A stretch of DNA of 64,000 nt, taken from assembly GCF_000212695.1 (NCBI RefSeq), contig NC_015514.1, positions 186,001 through 250,000 on the forward strand, read 5' to 3'. Positions 23,564 through 32,233 of the stretch are shown piece by piece; position 1 is the stretch's first letter, and each line of letters opens with the position of its first letter. The stretch comes from Cellulomonas fimi ATCC 484. GTDB taxonomy: Bacteria; Actinomycetota; Actinomycetes; Actinomycetales; Cellulomonadaceae. The notes under the pieces are model-generated. The model was given only the letters and a program-made list of their open reading frames with translations. It ran no database searches and was not told where the DNA came from. A program made the translations under genes and the position numbers.

Positions 23564-25594
23564 ATGACGCTCGACAGCGCGCGCGACGCGGCGCGGCGGG
23601 ACGCCGCCGACCCGACGACCCCCCGGCCGGTCGGCGGCAGCGGGACCTGGGCGCGCGTCGCGACCTCGGCGGTGGTGCTCGCGCTCGTCGGGGCCGGGAC
23701 CGCCGCGTGCTCGCCGCAGCCCGCCAGCCCGGAGGCGGCGGCCAAGGCGTTCGGCGCCGCGCTCGAGTCCGGCGACTTCTCCGGGGTCGAGCTGGCGGCG
23801 GGCACCGACGCCGCGGCCGTCGTCGAGAGCCGCGCCACCGCGTTCGAGGGTCTCACACCCTGGAAGCCCGACGTCGCGTTCGACGGGGTCACGTCGCCCG
23901 ACGACGACCCGGACGTCGCGACCGCCTCTTACACGTTCACGTGGGACGTCGACGACCGGGACGCCGACTGGACGTACACCACGCACGCCGCGCTGGCCCG
24001 CGACGAGAAGGACCCGGACGTGTGGCGGGTCACCTGGAAGCGCAGCGCGCTCGTCCCCGACCTCACGGACGCCGAGATCCTGCGGGTCACGCGCGAGCAG
24101 GCCCCCCGCGGACGCGTGCTCGGGGCGGGCGGCGCGGTCATCGTCGAGCCCAGGAACGTGTCCCGCGTCGGCGTCGACAAGACGCTGACCGACGCCGCCG
24201 GTCAGGGGGCGGCGGCGCGCGAGCTCGCCGCCCAGCTGGCGATGGACGCCGAGGCGTACGCGCAGCGCGTCGCGGGTGCCGGGGAGAAGGCGTTCGTCGA
24301 GGCGATCGTCGTGCGCGAGGGCGACCCCGCCTACAACCTCGCGACGCTCACCGCGATCCCCGGCGTGCGCGCCGTCCCCGACACGCTGCCGCTCGCGCCC
24401 ACGCGCCGGTTCGCCCGGCCGATCCTCGGGACCGTCGGTGCCGCGACCGCCGAGATCGTCGAGAAGTCGCAGGGCCAGATCGCGGCCGGCGACCTCACCG
24501 GGCTGAGCGGCCTGCAGCGCCAGTACGACGCGCTGCTGCGCGGCAACCCCGCCCTCACCGTCGAGGCCGTGTCGCCTGACGGTGCCGCCGTCCGCCCGCT
24601 GTTCCAGACCGAGCCGACGCCCGGCGCCGACCTCGTCACGACCCTCGACCCGCGCCTGCAGGACGGCGCCGAGGAGATCCTCGCGGGCGTCGGCCCGGCG
24701 AGCGCGATCGTCGCGATCCGCCCGTCGACCGGCGACGTGCTCGCCGCCGCGAGTGGTCCGGGCGGTGAGGGCATGTCCACCGCGACCCTCGGCCAGTACG
24801 CGCCCGGGTCGACGTTCAAGGTCGCCTCGGCGCTCGCTCTGCTGCGCTCCGGCGCGACGCCCGCGACGACGTTCTCCTGCCCGCCCACGGTCGCCGTGGA
24901 CGGGCGCGAGTTCTCCAACTACCCGGACTACCCGTCCAGCGCGCTCGGCGACGTGCCGCTGAGCACCGCGTTCGCGCAGTCCTGCAACACGGCCTTCATC
25001 TCGGCCCGCGACTCCGCCCCCCAGACCGCGCTCGTCGACGCCGCCGGGTCCCTCGGGCTCGTGCCCGACGCCGACCTGGCGTTCGCCGCGTTCCTCGGCG
25101 CCGTGCCGTCGGAGTCGACCGGCACCGACCACGCCGCGTCGATGATCGGCCAGGGGCGCGTGCTCGCCTCACCGCTCGGCATGGCGACCGTCGCCGCGTC
25201 CGTCGCCGCCGGCCAGACCGTCACCCCGCGCCTCGTCGACGTCCCCGCCGAGGAGTCCGCCGAGACCACGGCGACGCCGGCCGCGCCCAGCGCCGACGCG
25301 ACCGCCCGCCCGCAGGTCCCGCTCACCACCGAGGAGGCGCAGGCCCTGCGCCAGCTCATGCGCGGCGTCGTGACCGAGGGCGGCGGGACCTTCCTGCAGG
25401 ACGTGCCCGGGGGTGAGGTCGCCGCCAAGACGGGCACCGCCCAGTTCGGCGACGCCGCCAACCTGCAGAACCACGTGTGGATGATCGCGATCCAGGGCGA
25501 CCTGGCCGTCGCCGTGTTCGTCGACGTCGGCGAGTACGGCTCCACCACCGCAGGCCCCCTCCTGGAGGACTTCCTCCGCTACGCCGCGGGCTGA
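23564..25594 (+). CDS. Class B penicillin-binding protein, lipoprotein-like N-terminus
   Basis: A 676-residue peptidoglycan transpeptidase. An N-terminal helix ends in a lipobox-like TAACS. It is followed by an NTF2/MecA-like domain (EAAAKAFGAALESGDFSGVE), a dimerisation domain and the transpeptidase. Catalytic motifs are STFK (about 416-419, nucleophile Ser), SCN (about 473-475) and KTG (about 622-624). The layout matches the actinobacterial PBP lipoprotein group related to PBP2a-type enzymes. The start at 23564 follows AGGGAGA; the open frame reaches further upstream without similarity. It is monocistronic and ends at a hairpin shared with the converging gene. Confidence 0.92.
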   Translation: MTLDSARDAARRDAADPTTPRPVGGSGTWARVATSAVVLALVGAGTAACSPQPASPEAAAKAFGAALESGDFSGVELAAGTDAAAVVESRATAFEGLTPWKPDVAFDGVTSPDDDPDVATASYTFTWDVDDRDADWTYTTHAALARDEKDPDVWRVTWKRSALVPDLTDAEILRVTREQAPRGRVLGAGGAVIVEPRNVSRVGVDKTLTDAAGQGAAARELAAQLAMDAEAYAQRVAGAGEKAFVEAIVVREGDPAYNLATLTAIPGVRAVPDTLPLAPTRRFARPILGTVGAATAEIVEKSQGQIAAGDLTGLSGLQRQYDALLRGNPALTVEAVSPDGAAVRPLFQTEPTPGADLVTTLDPRLQDGAEEILAGVGPASAIVAIRPSTGDVLAAASGPGGEGMSTATLGQYAPGSTFKVASALALLRSGATPATTFSCPPTVAVDGREFSNYPDYPSSALGDVPLSTAFAQSCNTAFISARDSAPQTALVDAAGSLGLVPDADLAFAAFLGAVPSESTGTDHAASMIGQGRVLASPLGMATVAASVAAGQTVTPRLVDVPAEESAETTATPAAPSADATARPQVPLTTEEAQALRQLMRGVVTEGGGTFLQDVPGGEVAAKTGTAQFGDAANLQNHVWMIAIQGDLAVAVFVDVGEYGSTTAGPLLEDFLRYAAG

Positions 25595-25616
25595 GGCGCC
25601 GCACCCACGCCCGGTT

Positions 25617-25642
25617 CGACCGTCACCAGATCGCGACGGTCG
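25617..25642. terminator. Bidirectional terminator-like hairpin
   Basis: CGACCGTC (25617-25624) and GACGGTCG (25635-25642) form a perfect 8-bp stem with a 10-nt loop between two converging genes. There is no T-run, as is common in such GC-rich genomes. Confidence 0.45.
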
Positions 25643-25655
25643 GCCCGGCGCCGCA

Positions 25656-27056
25656 TCAGCGCGCCCGGTCCGCCGCGGCGAGCGAGAGCGGGAGGATCGT
25701 GACGCGCTCGTCGTAGCCGGCGGTGAGGAGCTCCGGGCCGGTGGCACCGTCGCGGACGGCGAGGCTGCGGATCCACCCGCACGCGGCCTTGGTGTCGAGG
25801 ACGCCGTTCCAGCCGACCCACTGGTGCAGCGTCCCGGTGCCGAGGTCCCAGAGCTGCACGCCGGGGAAGTCGCCGCCCGCGGCGAGGTAGGTGCCGTCGG
25901 GGGTGGTGATGGCGCACAGCGCGTGGATCGCGCCGCCGCCGGACGACAGCACGGGGAGCCAGCGGGCGTCCTGCGGCACCTCCAGGCGCTGCACGAGCTC
26001 GCCGGTCGCGGGGTCGAGGAGCCGGATCGCGCCGTCGTCGGCACCGACGGCGACGAGGTGGCGGCGGTCGCGGCGCACGCGGCACAGGGCGCGGGGGAGG
26101 CCCGTCCGGACGTCGGGGACGGGGTGCTCGACGACCTGCGCGCCCGTCGCCGGGTCCCAGCCGCGCAGCACGTGGTCGGCGCCGACGGACAGCAGCACGT
26201 CGTCGCCGCCGGAGGTGCCGAACCACTCGAGCCCGCTCACGCCGCCGACGTGCCCGTCGCAGAGGACCGTGCCGTCGGTGGAGCCGCCGCCGACCGGTGC
26301 GGGCGGGCGCCAGATCGCCACGGGCCCCTTCTCGCCGGCGGCGGCGACCACCGGTCGGCCACCGACCACGGCGGAGCGCAGGTGACGCACGGGCCCGACG
26401 CCCACCGGCTGGGTCGCCACGACGTCGCCCCGGGGGACCCGCAGCAGCGCGACGACGCCACCCCCACCGCCGGCAGCCAGCAACGGAGAGCCCGGGAAGC
26501 CGGTGACGGGTGCGAGGGAGAGCGCGCTGCCCTTGGTGGCGACGCGACGGGCCACGCCGGCCCGGTTGGTCAGCGTCACCCGCCGGCCGGCCACGGCGAC
26601 CCACGGCTCGCCCTCCTCGTCCGGCACGACGCGGACCGCGAAGTGGTGCGGCGGGTTCACGCGGCCCAGGTCGGCGAGGTGGACGGCGGCGCTCACGACG
26701 GGCAGGACGAGCAGCGGCCACACGTCGCCGGGCACGGCCGTGGGCAGGACCGCGCGCGCCAGCAGGTACGCGCCGACGGGGCCACCCAGCACCAGGACCC
26801 CGCGCAGCACGACGGCCGCGGTGGGTGCGAGCGGGACGAGCGCCTGCCACAGCCGGACGGCCGCGAGGTCGGTGACGAGCCACCCGACGGTGACGAGGAG
26901 GACGAACAGCGCCGCGACGGGGGTGTCGGCGAGCCCGGGCTGGTCCGAGGTGACCCGCGCCAGGACGACGACGGGGGCGACCCCGAGGATGCCTCGCCGC
27001 AGCAGGTGGCCGGGTGCCCGGCGCAGCCACAGCCTCAGTGACTCGGTGATGGTCAT
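25656..27056 (-). CDS. Membrane protein with WD40-like propeller
   Basis: A 466-residue protein. Four membrane helices lie in the first 130 residues (GILGVAPVVVLARV; PVAALFVLLVTVGWLVTDLA; AAVVLRGVLVLGGPVGAYLL; WPLLVLPVVSAAVHLADLG). A C-terminal beta-propeller of irregular WD40 blades follows (VLRGWDPATGAQVVEHPVPD; IRLLDPATGELVQRLEV; VQLWDLGTGTLHQWVGW). The ATG at 27056 is chosen over one at 27083, whose ribosome site would be only 1 nt away. It converges with the PBP gene. The function is unknown; the propeller probably acts in the cytoplasm as an interaction platform. Confidence 0.75.
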   Translation of the reverse strand: MTITESLRLWLRRAPGHLLRRGILGVAPVVVLARVTSDQPGLADTPVAALFVLLVTVGWLVTDLAAVRLWQALVPLAPTAAVVLRGVLVLGGPVGAYLLARAVLPTAVPGDVWPLLVLPVVSAAVHLADLGRVNPPHHFAVRVVPDEEGEPWVAVAGRRVTLTNRAGVARRVATKGSALSLAPVTGFPGSPLLAAGGGGGVVALLRVPRGDVVATQPVGVGPVRHLRSAVVGGRPVVAAAGEKGPVAIWRPPAPVGGGSTDGTVLCDGHVGGVSGLEWFGTSGGDDVLLSVGADHVLRGWDPATGAQVVEHPVPDVRTGLPRALCRVRRDRRHLVAVGADDGAIRLLDPATGELVQRLEVPQDARWLPVLSSGGGAIHALCAITTPDGTYLAAGGDFPGVQLWDLGTGTLHQWVGWNGVLDTKAACGWIRSLAVRDGATGPELLTAGYDERVTILPLSLAAADRAR

Positions 27057-27236
27057 CGTCGCGCCCCCGTGCGATACGGACATACCTCTCGAACCGCATG
27101 CTAGGGGCGCGCCGCCGGTGCCCGGGAGCGATTCCACGGAACTCGTCGCGGCGCGTCCCCGTGGGGCGTTCCCGCAGGATGGAGGCGCGGGCACGGTGCG
27201 CCGCGGGCGGCCGGTGGCTGCGGGAAGGAGTCGACG

Positions 27237-28187
27237 ATGACGGATCGGGCCGTGGGGGTGCTGCTGCCGCGGGACCTGCCCGTGGAGCGCGTGCGGGAGT
27301 TCGCCCGGCGCGCGGAGGAGCTGGGCTTCGACGAGCTGTGGGTCGTCGAGGACTGCTTCTTCCGCGGCGGGATCGCGCAGGCTGCGGCGGTGCTGGCGTG
27401 GACCGAGCGGATCCGGGTCGGCATCGGCATCCTCCCCGCGGCGGTGCGGGACGCCGCGTTCACGGCGATGGAGGCGGCGACGCTCGCCGAGCTGTTCCCG
27501 GGGCGCGTCGACGTCGGCATCGGGCACGGCATGCCGGCGTGGATGCGGCAGGTCGGCGCGTGGCCGTCGAGCCCCCTGACGCTGCTCGAGGAGCACCTGC
27601 GGGCGGTGCGCGCGATCGTGCACGGGGAGCGCGTCGACGTCGACGGCCGGTACGTGCAGCTCGACGGCGTGCAGCTCGAGTACCCGCCGGCGCACCCGCC
27701 GCGCATCCTCGCCGGGGTGCGCGGGCCGAAGTCGCTGGCCGCGTCGGGGCGGGCCGCCGACGGCACGGTCCTCGCCGAGCCCGTCACGCCCGAGTACGTC
27801 GCGGAGGCGCTCCGCCACATCGCGCCGACCCGTGAGCACCGCGTCGTCGCGTACTGCGTCGCGGCGGTCGACGACGACGCCGATTCTGCGCGCCGCCTGG
27901 CCCGGCCCGCGCTCGCCTGGGTCGGAGAGCCGGACTGGGCGCCGCACATCGCGCCCCTGCCGTACGCGCAGGAGTTCGCCGAGCTGCGCGCGGGCGTCGG
28001 CTCCCCGGACGAGTTCGCGCAGGTGCTGCCCGACGCGTGGGTGGACGACCTCGCGGTCGTCGGGACGCCGGACGCGGCCCGCGCGCGGATGGAGGCGCTG
28101 TGGTCGGCGGGCGTGACGGTGACCGTGCTGTTCCCGCTGGGCCCGGACCCGGTGCGGGCGCTCGATGCGCTCGCGCGCGTCCTCTGA
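27237..28187 (+). CDS. LLM-class F420/flavin-dependent oxidoreductase
   Basis: A 316-residue TIM-barrel luciferase-like enzyme. Family marks are FARRAEELGFDELWVVEDCF, RIRVGIGILPAAVRDAAFTA, GRVDVGIGHGMPAWMRQVG and the ILAGVRGPKSLAASGRAADG strand. GGAAGGAG lies 6 nt before the ATG. Such proteins reduce or oxidise varied substrates with F420 or FMN; the substrate cannot be read from the sequence. The MFS gene follows 28 bp downstream, so a bicistronic unit is likely. Confidence 0.92.
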   Translation: MTDRAVGVLLPRDLPVERVREFARRAEELGFDELWVVEDCFFRGGIAQAAAVLAWTERIRVGIGILPAAVRDAAFTAMEAATLAELFPGRVDVGIGHGMPAWMRQVGAWPSSPLTLLEEHLRAVRAIVHGERVDVDGRYVQLDGVQLEYPPAHPPRILAGVRGPKSLAASGRAADGTVLAEPVTPEYVAEALRHIAPTREHRVVAYCVAAVDDDADSARRLARPALAWVGEPDWAPHIAPLPYAQEFAELRAGVGSPDEFAQVLPDAWVDDLAVVGTPDAARARMEALWSAGVTVTVLFPLGPDPVRALDALARVL

Positions 28188-28215
28188 CCGGGACGAGCGC
28201 CCGGCGCGGTCGGCC

Positions 28216-29418
28216 GTGACGACGCCGGTCGCGTCGGCCCCTCGTGCGCCCGCGGTCCGGCGGCTCGTCACTGCTGCCGCCGCGGCCCGGCTCGTCGACG
28301 GCGCGAAGGCGAGCACGTTCGCGGTGCTCGCGCTCGGGCTCGACGCGCCGGGCGTCACGGTCGCGGTGCTGGCGATGTGCGCGACCGTGCCCGTCGTCCT
28401 GCTCGGCCCGCACGTGGGGATGCTCATCGACCGGCGCTCGCCGCGGCGCGCGTCCGTCGGGGCGCTCGTCGTGCAGGCCGGGATCCTCGGTGTGACGACC
28501 CTCGTCGTCCTCGTCGGCGGGGCGGGCGTGCCGCTGCTCGTGGGGTGCGCGCTCGCTCTCGGGGTCTGCCAGGCCGTGACCGACAACGCGCTCAACGCGC
28601 TCGTCCCCGAGCTGGTCGGGCCCGACCGGCTCACGGCGGTGAACGGGTCGATGACGACCGGTCAGACCGCCGCGCGCGTCGCCGGTCCGGCCGCGTTCGG
28701 CGTGCTCGTCGTGTGGTCACCGGTGCTGACGTTCGCCTGCTGGACGGCTCTGACCGTCGTCGCGCTCGTGGCCCTGCGCGGGGTGACGCCTGCGGTCGCG
28801 GTCGACCGGACGGGCACGCGGCCCGGGGTGCTCGACGGACTGCGGTGGATCGCGACGTCGCCGCAGGTCCTGGCGCTCCTGGTGGGCGTCACGCTCGCCA
28901 ACGTCGCGCTCGGCGCGATGGCGTCGGTCCTGCCGCTGTTCGCGGTGCGGGATCTCGGCATCCCGGCCGCCACCTACGGCACGGCGGCGAGCGTCATGGC
29001 CGTGACCGGCGTGCTCGGCAGCCTCGTGGCGTCGCGCCTGACCCGGGTGCCGCGCGCGGCCGCGCTCGGTGTCGCGCGCGCCGTGCAGACGGCGGGCCTC
29101 GTCGTCCTCGCCTCGAGCGGCGGACCCGTGCCTCTGCTGGTCGGGGCCGCCGTGGTCGGGCTCGCGAGCGGTGCGTGGAACGTCGTCTCGTCGACCGTGC
29201 TCATGGCCGAGGTCCCCGCGCCCGGCCGGGGCCAGGTCATGTCGACCTACCGGTCCGTCGCGTTCGCGGGCAGCCCCGTCGGGAACGCGCTCGGCGGTGC
29301 GGCGGGAGCGGTGGGCGCCCGCGGGGGGCTGGTCGCGTCGGCCGTCCTGTCCCTCGCCGCGACCGTCGTCGTCCTGCGTCTGCGGACGCGGATCGGCGCC
29401 GACGGCCCTCCGCACTGA
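28216..29418 (+). CDS. MFS transporter
   Basis: About 400 residues with some 11-12 membrane helices and the MFS loop after the second helix (GPHVGMLIDRRSPRRASVGA), a feature of DHA/enterobactin-exporter-like members. ELVGPDRLTAVNGSMTTGQT and MAEVPAPGRGQVMSTYRSVA are typical of the EntS/MFS_3 group. The GTG at 28216 is chosen because the upstream ATG would overlap the LLM gene and adds a polar extension; no clear ribosome site marks either. Probably exports a small molecule. Confidence 0.88.
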   Translation: MTTPVASAPRAPAVRRLVTAAAAARLVDGAKASTFAVLALGLDAPGVTVAVLAMCATVPVVLLGPHVGMLIDRRSPRRASVGALVVQAGILGVTTLVVLVGGAGVPLLVGCALALGVCQAVTDNALNALVPELVGPDRLTAVNGSMTTGQTAARVAGPAAFGVLVVWSPVLTFACWTALTVVALVALRGVTPAVAVDRTGTRPGVLDGLRWIATSPQVLALLVGVTLANVALGAMASVLPLFAVRDLGIPAATYGTAASVMAVTGVLGSLVASRLTRVPRAAALGVARAVQTAGLVVLASSGGPVPLLVGAAVVGLASGAWNVVSSTVLMAEVPAPGRGQVMSTYRSVAFAGSPVGNALGGAAGAVGARGGLVASAVLSLAATVVVLRLRTRIGADGPPH

Positions 29419-29572
29419 CCACCCGTGCGCCCCCCGTCGTCCACAGCCCTCGTCGGCGTGCCGGCGCCCGCCGGGCGTCCCCGCCGTCCGGACGCGCGCC
29501 GCGGAGCCGTGGTGCAATGGGCCGCCACTCCGGCGCGTCGTCCGCGCCGACGACCACGTGAGGAGACCGGCG

Positions 29573-30541
29573 ATGACGCCGACCACCGCCCCCGGACGCC
29601 CCGGCTGGATCCGCCCCCTCGGCCGGACGGGCCTGGAGGTGTCCGCCGTGTGCCTGGGCGGGGGACCGCTCGGCAGCATGCCGGACCTGTTCGGGCGTGA
29701 CGTCCCCGCGGACCAGGGCGTCGAGACGGTGCTCGCCGCGCTCGACAGCCCGATCCGGTTCGTCGACACGTCCAACGGGTACAGCGACGGCGAGAGCGAG
29801 CGGCGGATCGGCGAGGCGCTGCGCCGCGTCGGCGGGCTCCCGCAGGGCGTGACGGTCGCGACGAAGGTCGACCCGCGCGACGGCGACTACTCGGGCGATC
29901 GCGTGCGTGCGTCGGTCGCGGAGAGCCGGGAGCGGCTCGGTCTCGACCACCTGCCGCTCGTGCACCTGCACGACCCGGAGTTCTGGTCCTTCGACGAGCT
30001 CACGGCGCCCGGCGGTGCGGTCGACGCGCTCGTGGCGCTGCGCGAGTCCGGGGAGGTCGGCGCGATCGGGCTCGCGGGTGGCCGCGTGCAGGAGATCGCG
30101 CGCTACCTCGCGCTCGGGGTGTTCGACGTGCTGCTCGTGCACAACCGCTGGACGCTGCTCGACCGGTCCGCCGGACCGCTGCTCGACGAGGCGGAACGGC
30201 AGGGCATGGGCATCCTCAACGCCGCCGTGCACGGCGGCGGGATCCTCGCGAAGCAGGAGGGCGGCCCGACGACGTACGGCTACCGCGAGGCGCCGCCGGA
30301 GGTGCTGGAGGCCGCCGAGGCCATGCGGCGCGTCTGCGCCGAGCACGGCACGGACATCGCGACGGCTGCGTTGCAGTTCTCGCTGCGCGACCCGCGGGTC
30401 GCGGCGACGATCGTCGGGATGAGCCGGCCCGGACGCGTGGCGCAGACCGTCGCGGCGGCGCAGGCCGAGCTGCCGGACGCGCTGTGGCCCGAGCTCGAGG
30501 CGCTCTTGCCGCCCGCCCGCACCTGGCTCGACGCCGAGTGA
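29573..30541 (+). CDS. Aldo/keto reductase
   Basis: A 322-residue NADPH-dependent AKR. It has LGRTGLEVSAVCLGGGPLGS at the N-terminus, the catalytic Asp/Tyr region FVDTSNGYSDGESERRIGEA, Lys in VATKVDPRDG and His in HLHDPEFW. The dinucleotide end is ATIVGMSRPGRVAQTVAAAQ. It resembles the L-fucose dehydrogenase/D-threo-aldose reductase group. GAGGAG precedes the ATG by 7 nt. Its stop overlaps the next gene in GTGA, implying translational coupling. Confidence 0.92.
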   Translation: MTPTTAPGRPGWIRPLGRTGLEVSAVCLGGGPLGSMPDLFGRDVPADQGVETVLAALDSPIRFVDTSNGYSDGESERRIGEALRRVGGLPQGVTVATKVDPRDGDYSGDRVRASVAESRERLGLDHLPLVHLHDPEFWSFDELTAPGGAVDALVALRESGEVGAIGLAGGRVQEIARYLALGVFDVLLVHNRWTLLDRSAGPLLDEAERQGMGILNAAVHGGGILAKQEGGPTTYGYREAPPEVLEAAEAMRRVCAEHGTDIATAALQFSLRDPRVAATIVGMSRPGRVAQTVAAAQAELPDALWPELEALLPPARTWLDAE

Positions 30542-31194
30542 GCGCCGACGCGACCGCCGGCGCGGCGTTCGACCTGCCGGGCGCGCTCGAGCCGCTCCTC
30601 GCGGAGCGCGGCTTCACGCGCGGCGGACCGGTGTTCCGGGGGCGTTCGGGCGACGTCGCGATGGTCGTGCGGTGCGAGCCGCAGGCCCGGATCGACCGGG
30701 TCCGCACGATCGTCGTCGAGTGCACGCCCGCCGAGGGACCGCAGACCGCCGCGGAGCGGTTCGTGCACCAGTTCAACCAGGCCGCGACGGCGTTCGGGTG
30801 GCGCGGCGAGTACACCGCGCAGACGCCCGGCTTCCCGCAGGTGGTCGTCGACGACTTCGAGCGCCTCACGCTGCCGTTCGTCGACCGGGCGACGAGCGTC
30901 CGGGCGATCTGCGAGCTCGTGCTCGCCGGCGAGGTCCCGCCGTCGGACGGTCGCGACCCGCTGCTGGCGCGCGTGACCGACCCGTACGAGGCGGCGCGGC
31001 GGTTCACCTGGCCGGACCTGGCGGCGCGCGCGGTCGAGGTCGCCGAGGGCCTGGACCTCGACTGGCGCGGCTACGAGGCGTTCCGGAAGTGGGCCGACTA
31101 CTACTCCGTCGACGTGCGGCTGCGGAAGCCGCCGTTCAGCCTGCGCCACTCCGTCGACCGCTTCCTGCCTCTTGCGCACCGCCGGTACGCGTAG
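30538..31194 (+). CDS. Conserved protein of unknown function coupled to the reductase
   Basis: A 218-residue soluble protein starting at the GTG inside the preceding stop (GTGA). Notable segments are FDLPGALEPLLAERGFTRGG, ERFVHQFNQAATAFGWRGEY, VVVDDFERLTLPFVDRATSV and FRKWADYYSVDVRLRKPPFS. I do not recognise the family and see no catalytic motif, signal or membrane segment. Strong GC3 bias and the overlap with the reductase support it being real. Confidence 0.75.
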   Translation: MSADATAGAAFDLPGALEPLLAERGFTRGGPVFRGRSGDVAMVVRCEPQARIDRVRTIVVECTPAEGPQTAAERFVHQFNQAATAFGWRGEYTAQTPGFPQVVVDDFERLTLPFVDRATSVRAICELVLAGEVPPSDGRDPLLARVTDPYEAARRFTWPDLAARAVEVAEGLDLDWRGYEAFRKWADYYSVDVRLRKPPFSLRHSVDRFLPLAHRRYA

Positions 31195-31224
31195 GCGCCG
31201 ACACGACAGCAGGGGCGGCCGACG

Positions 31225-31353
31225 TGGAACCGCCTCCTGCACGGGAGCGGGCAGCGGCTGGTCCTTGAGCACCGCGACCGACGCGCCGTCGACCAGCGCG
31301 AGAGAGGAACACGTGACGAGGGCCGCCTTGCGTCCGGGCGTGAGCCTGGGCAT
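31225..31353 (-). pseudogene. N-terminal remnant of a small membrane-anchored gene
   Basis: AGAGGAG lies 5 nt before an ATG at 31353. The first 40 codons are GC3-rich and read MPRLTPGRKAALVTCSSLAL, then VDGASVAVLKDQ, a basic start plus membrane helix. After about codon 42 the frame runs antisense into the preceding gene without protein character, so the gene seems cut off. It is part of a scar between 31.2 and 32.2 kb. Confidence 0.3.
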
Positions 31354-31430
31354 GACGGCTCCTCTAGGTGTTGGCCCGACCGCAGCGCGGCAGGGATGGG
31401 CAGATGCCAGAGTCGCCCCTGCGCCGTCAC

Positions 31431-31952
31431 CTATCGCGGCGCCGTCGTCGCCGCCATCGTCACGTGGCTGCGCTGAGGGCGGAGGGGAAAGCGAACAAGC
31501 ACCTCGGCGACGTGCTCCGACCACCACGTGAGCGTCACCTCCTCCGCTGTCGCACCGACCGGAAGGAGCTCCCGCAGCACGGCGACGTCAGACTGGAGAA
31601 GCGCCTCTCCGATCGACAGGTGAGGAACCACTTCGTCGAACGCCCCGCCGTAGGGTGGCCACTGCGGAAAGGCAGCGGCGAACATCTCGGTGAGCTGGAT
31701 GAAGGGCTCAGCGGGGTCGGGCGTCAGATAGGTGAGCCCGCCCATGAACTGACCCAGCGCGGACAGCTCGAAGTCGAAGGCTCGCACCGGCTCGAGCACC
31801 TCACGGATGGTGCCGACGAGCTCGTCGTCGACGTCGCCCCGGTCGACGAACGGGCCAAGCAGCGTGATGTGCGGACACACGGTTGGGGCGCTGAGGCGAT
31901 GAGTGATCGCGTCGAGCGCTTGCACGGGAACTTGTATCACTGTGTGCCCCAC
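31431..31952 (-). CDS. 2H phosphoesterase (2'-5' RNA ligase superfamily)
   Basis: A 173-residue protein with the two signature motifs PHITLLGPF (His28, Thr30) and PHLSIG (His111, Ser113) that form the active site of 2H phosphodiesterases/RNA ligases. Spacing and length fit the stand-alone bacterial members. The start is a GTG without an obvious ribosome site; a second GTG four codons in is possible. Likely acts on 2',3'-cyclic or 2'-5' phosphodiester bonds; the natural substrate is unknown. Confidence 0.85.
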   Translation of the reverse strand: MGHTVIQVPVQALDAITHRLSAPTVCPHITLLGPFVDRGDVDDELVGTIREVLEPVRAFDFELSALGQFMGGLTYLTPDPAEPFIQLTEMFAAAFPQWPPYGGAFDEVVPHLSIGEALLQSDVAVLRELLPVGATAEEVTLTWWSEHVAEVLVRFPLRPQRSHVTMAATTAPR

Positions 31953-32210
31953 ACCGAGCAGTCTGACCCGAACGGTGCTTGTCCGCCGCGGATGGCGCTG
32001 ATGAGCTCGCCGCCCTCGACGTCCTGGGAGCGGGCGAGCGCGACGAGATCACGAGGTCGCGCACCCGACTCGGCGGTCGGTCGCCGTCCGTCCCGTCCAG
32101 CGCCTGGGTCGCGCAGAGCGTGTCGGCGAGGTGGTCGACCACGAGGTACGAGCGGATCGTCGGAGCCTGGGGCCCCGAAGGTAGACGTTCGGGTATCCCT
32201 CGTGCCGAGC
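31938..32210 (-). pseudogene. AbiEii-like nucleotidyltransferase fragment, frameshifted
   Basis: One frame reads SGPQAPTIRSYLVVDHLADT, then LCATQALDGTDGDRPPSRVR and DLV. The adjacent frame resumes DLVALARSQDVEGGELISAI. Joined, this gives the 'YPLVDHxADKxCAT...R-x-x-DLVDLVxxA' pattern of AbiEii-type nucleotidyltransferase toxins. One missing base at about 32050-32051 explains the shift. Both the nucleotidyltransferase core upstream and the end are missing, and no AbiEi partner is nearby. Confidence 0.55.
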
Positions 32211-32233
32211 GACCACGCAGCCGATGGAGTGGT

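Noticed and set aside
25656..27056. WD40 membrane protein as an eCIS component
   Set aside because: It lies beyond two unrelated genes, has no paired-box operator and differs in layout from the exported propeller of the eCIS locus.
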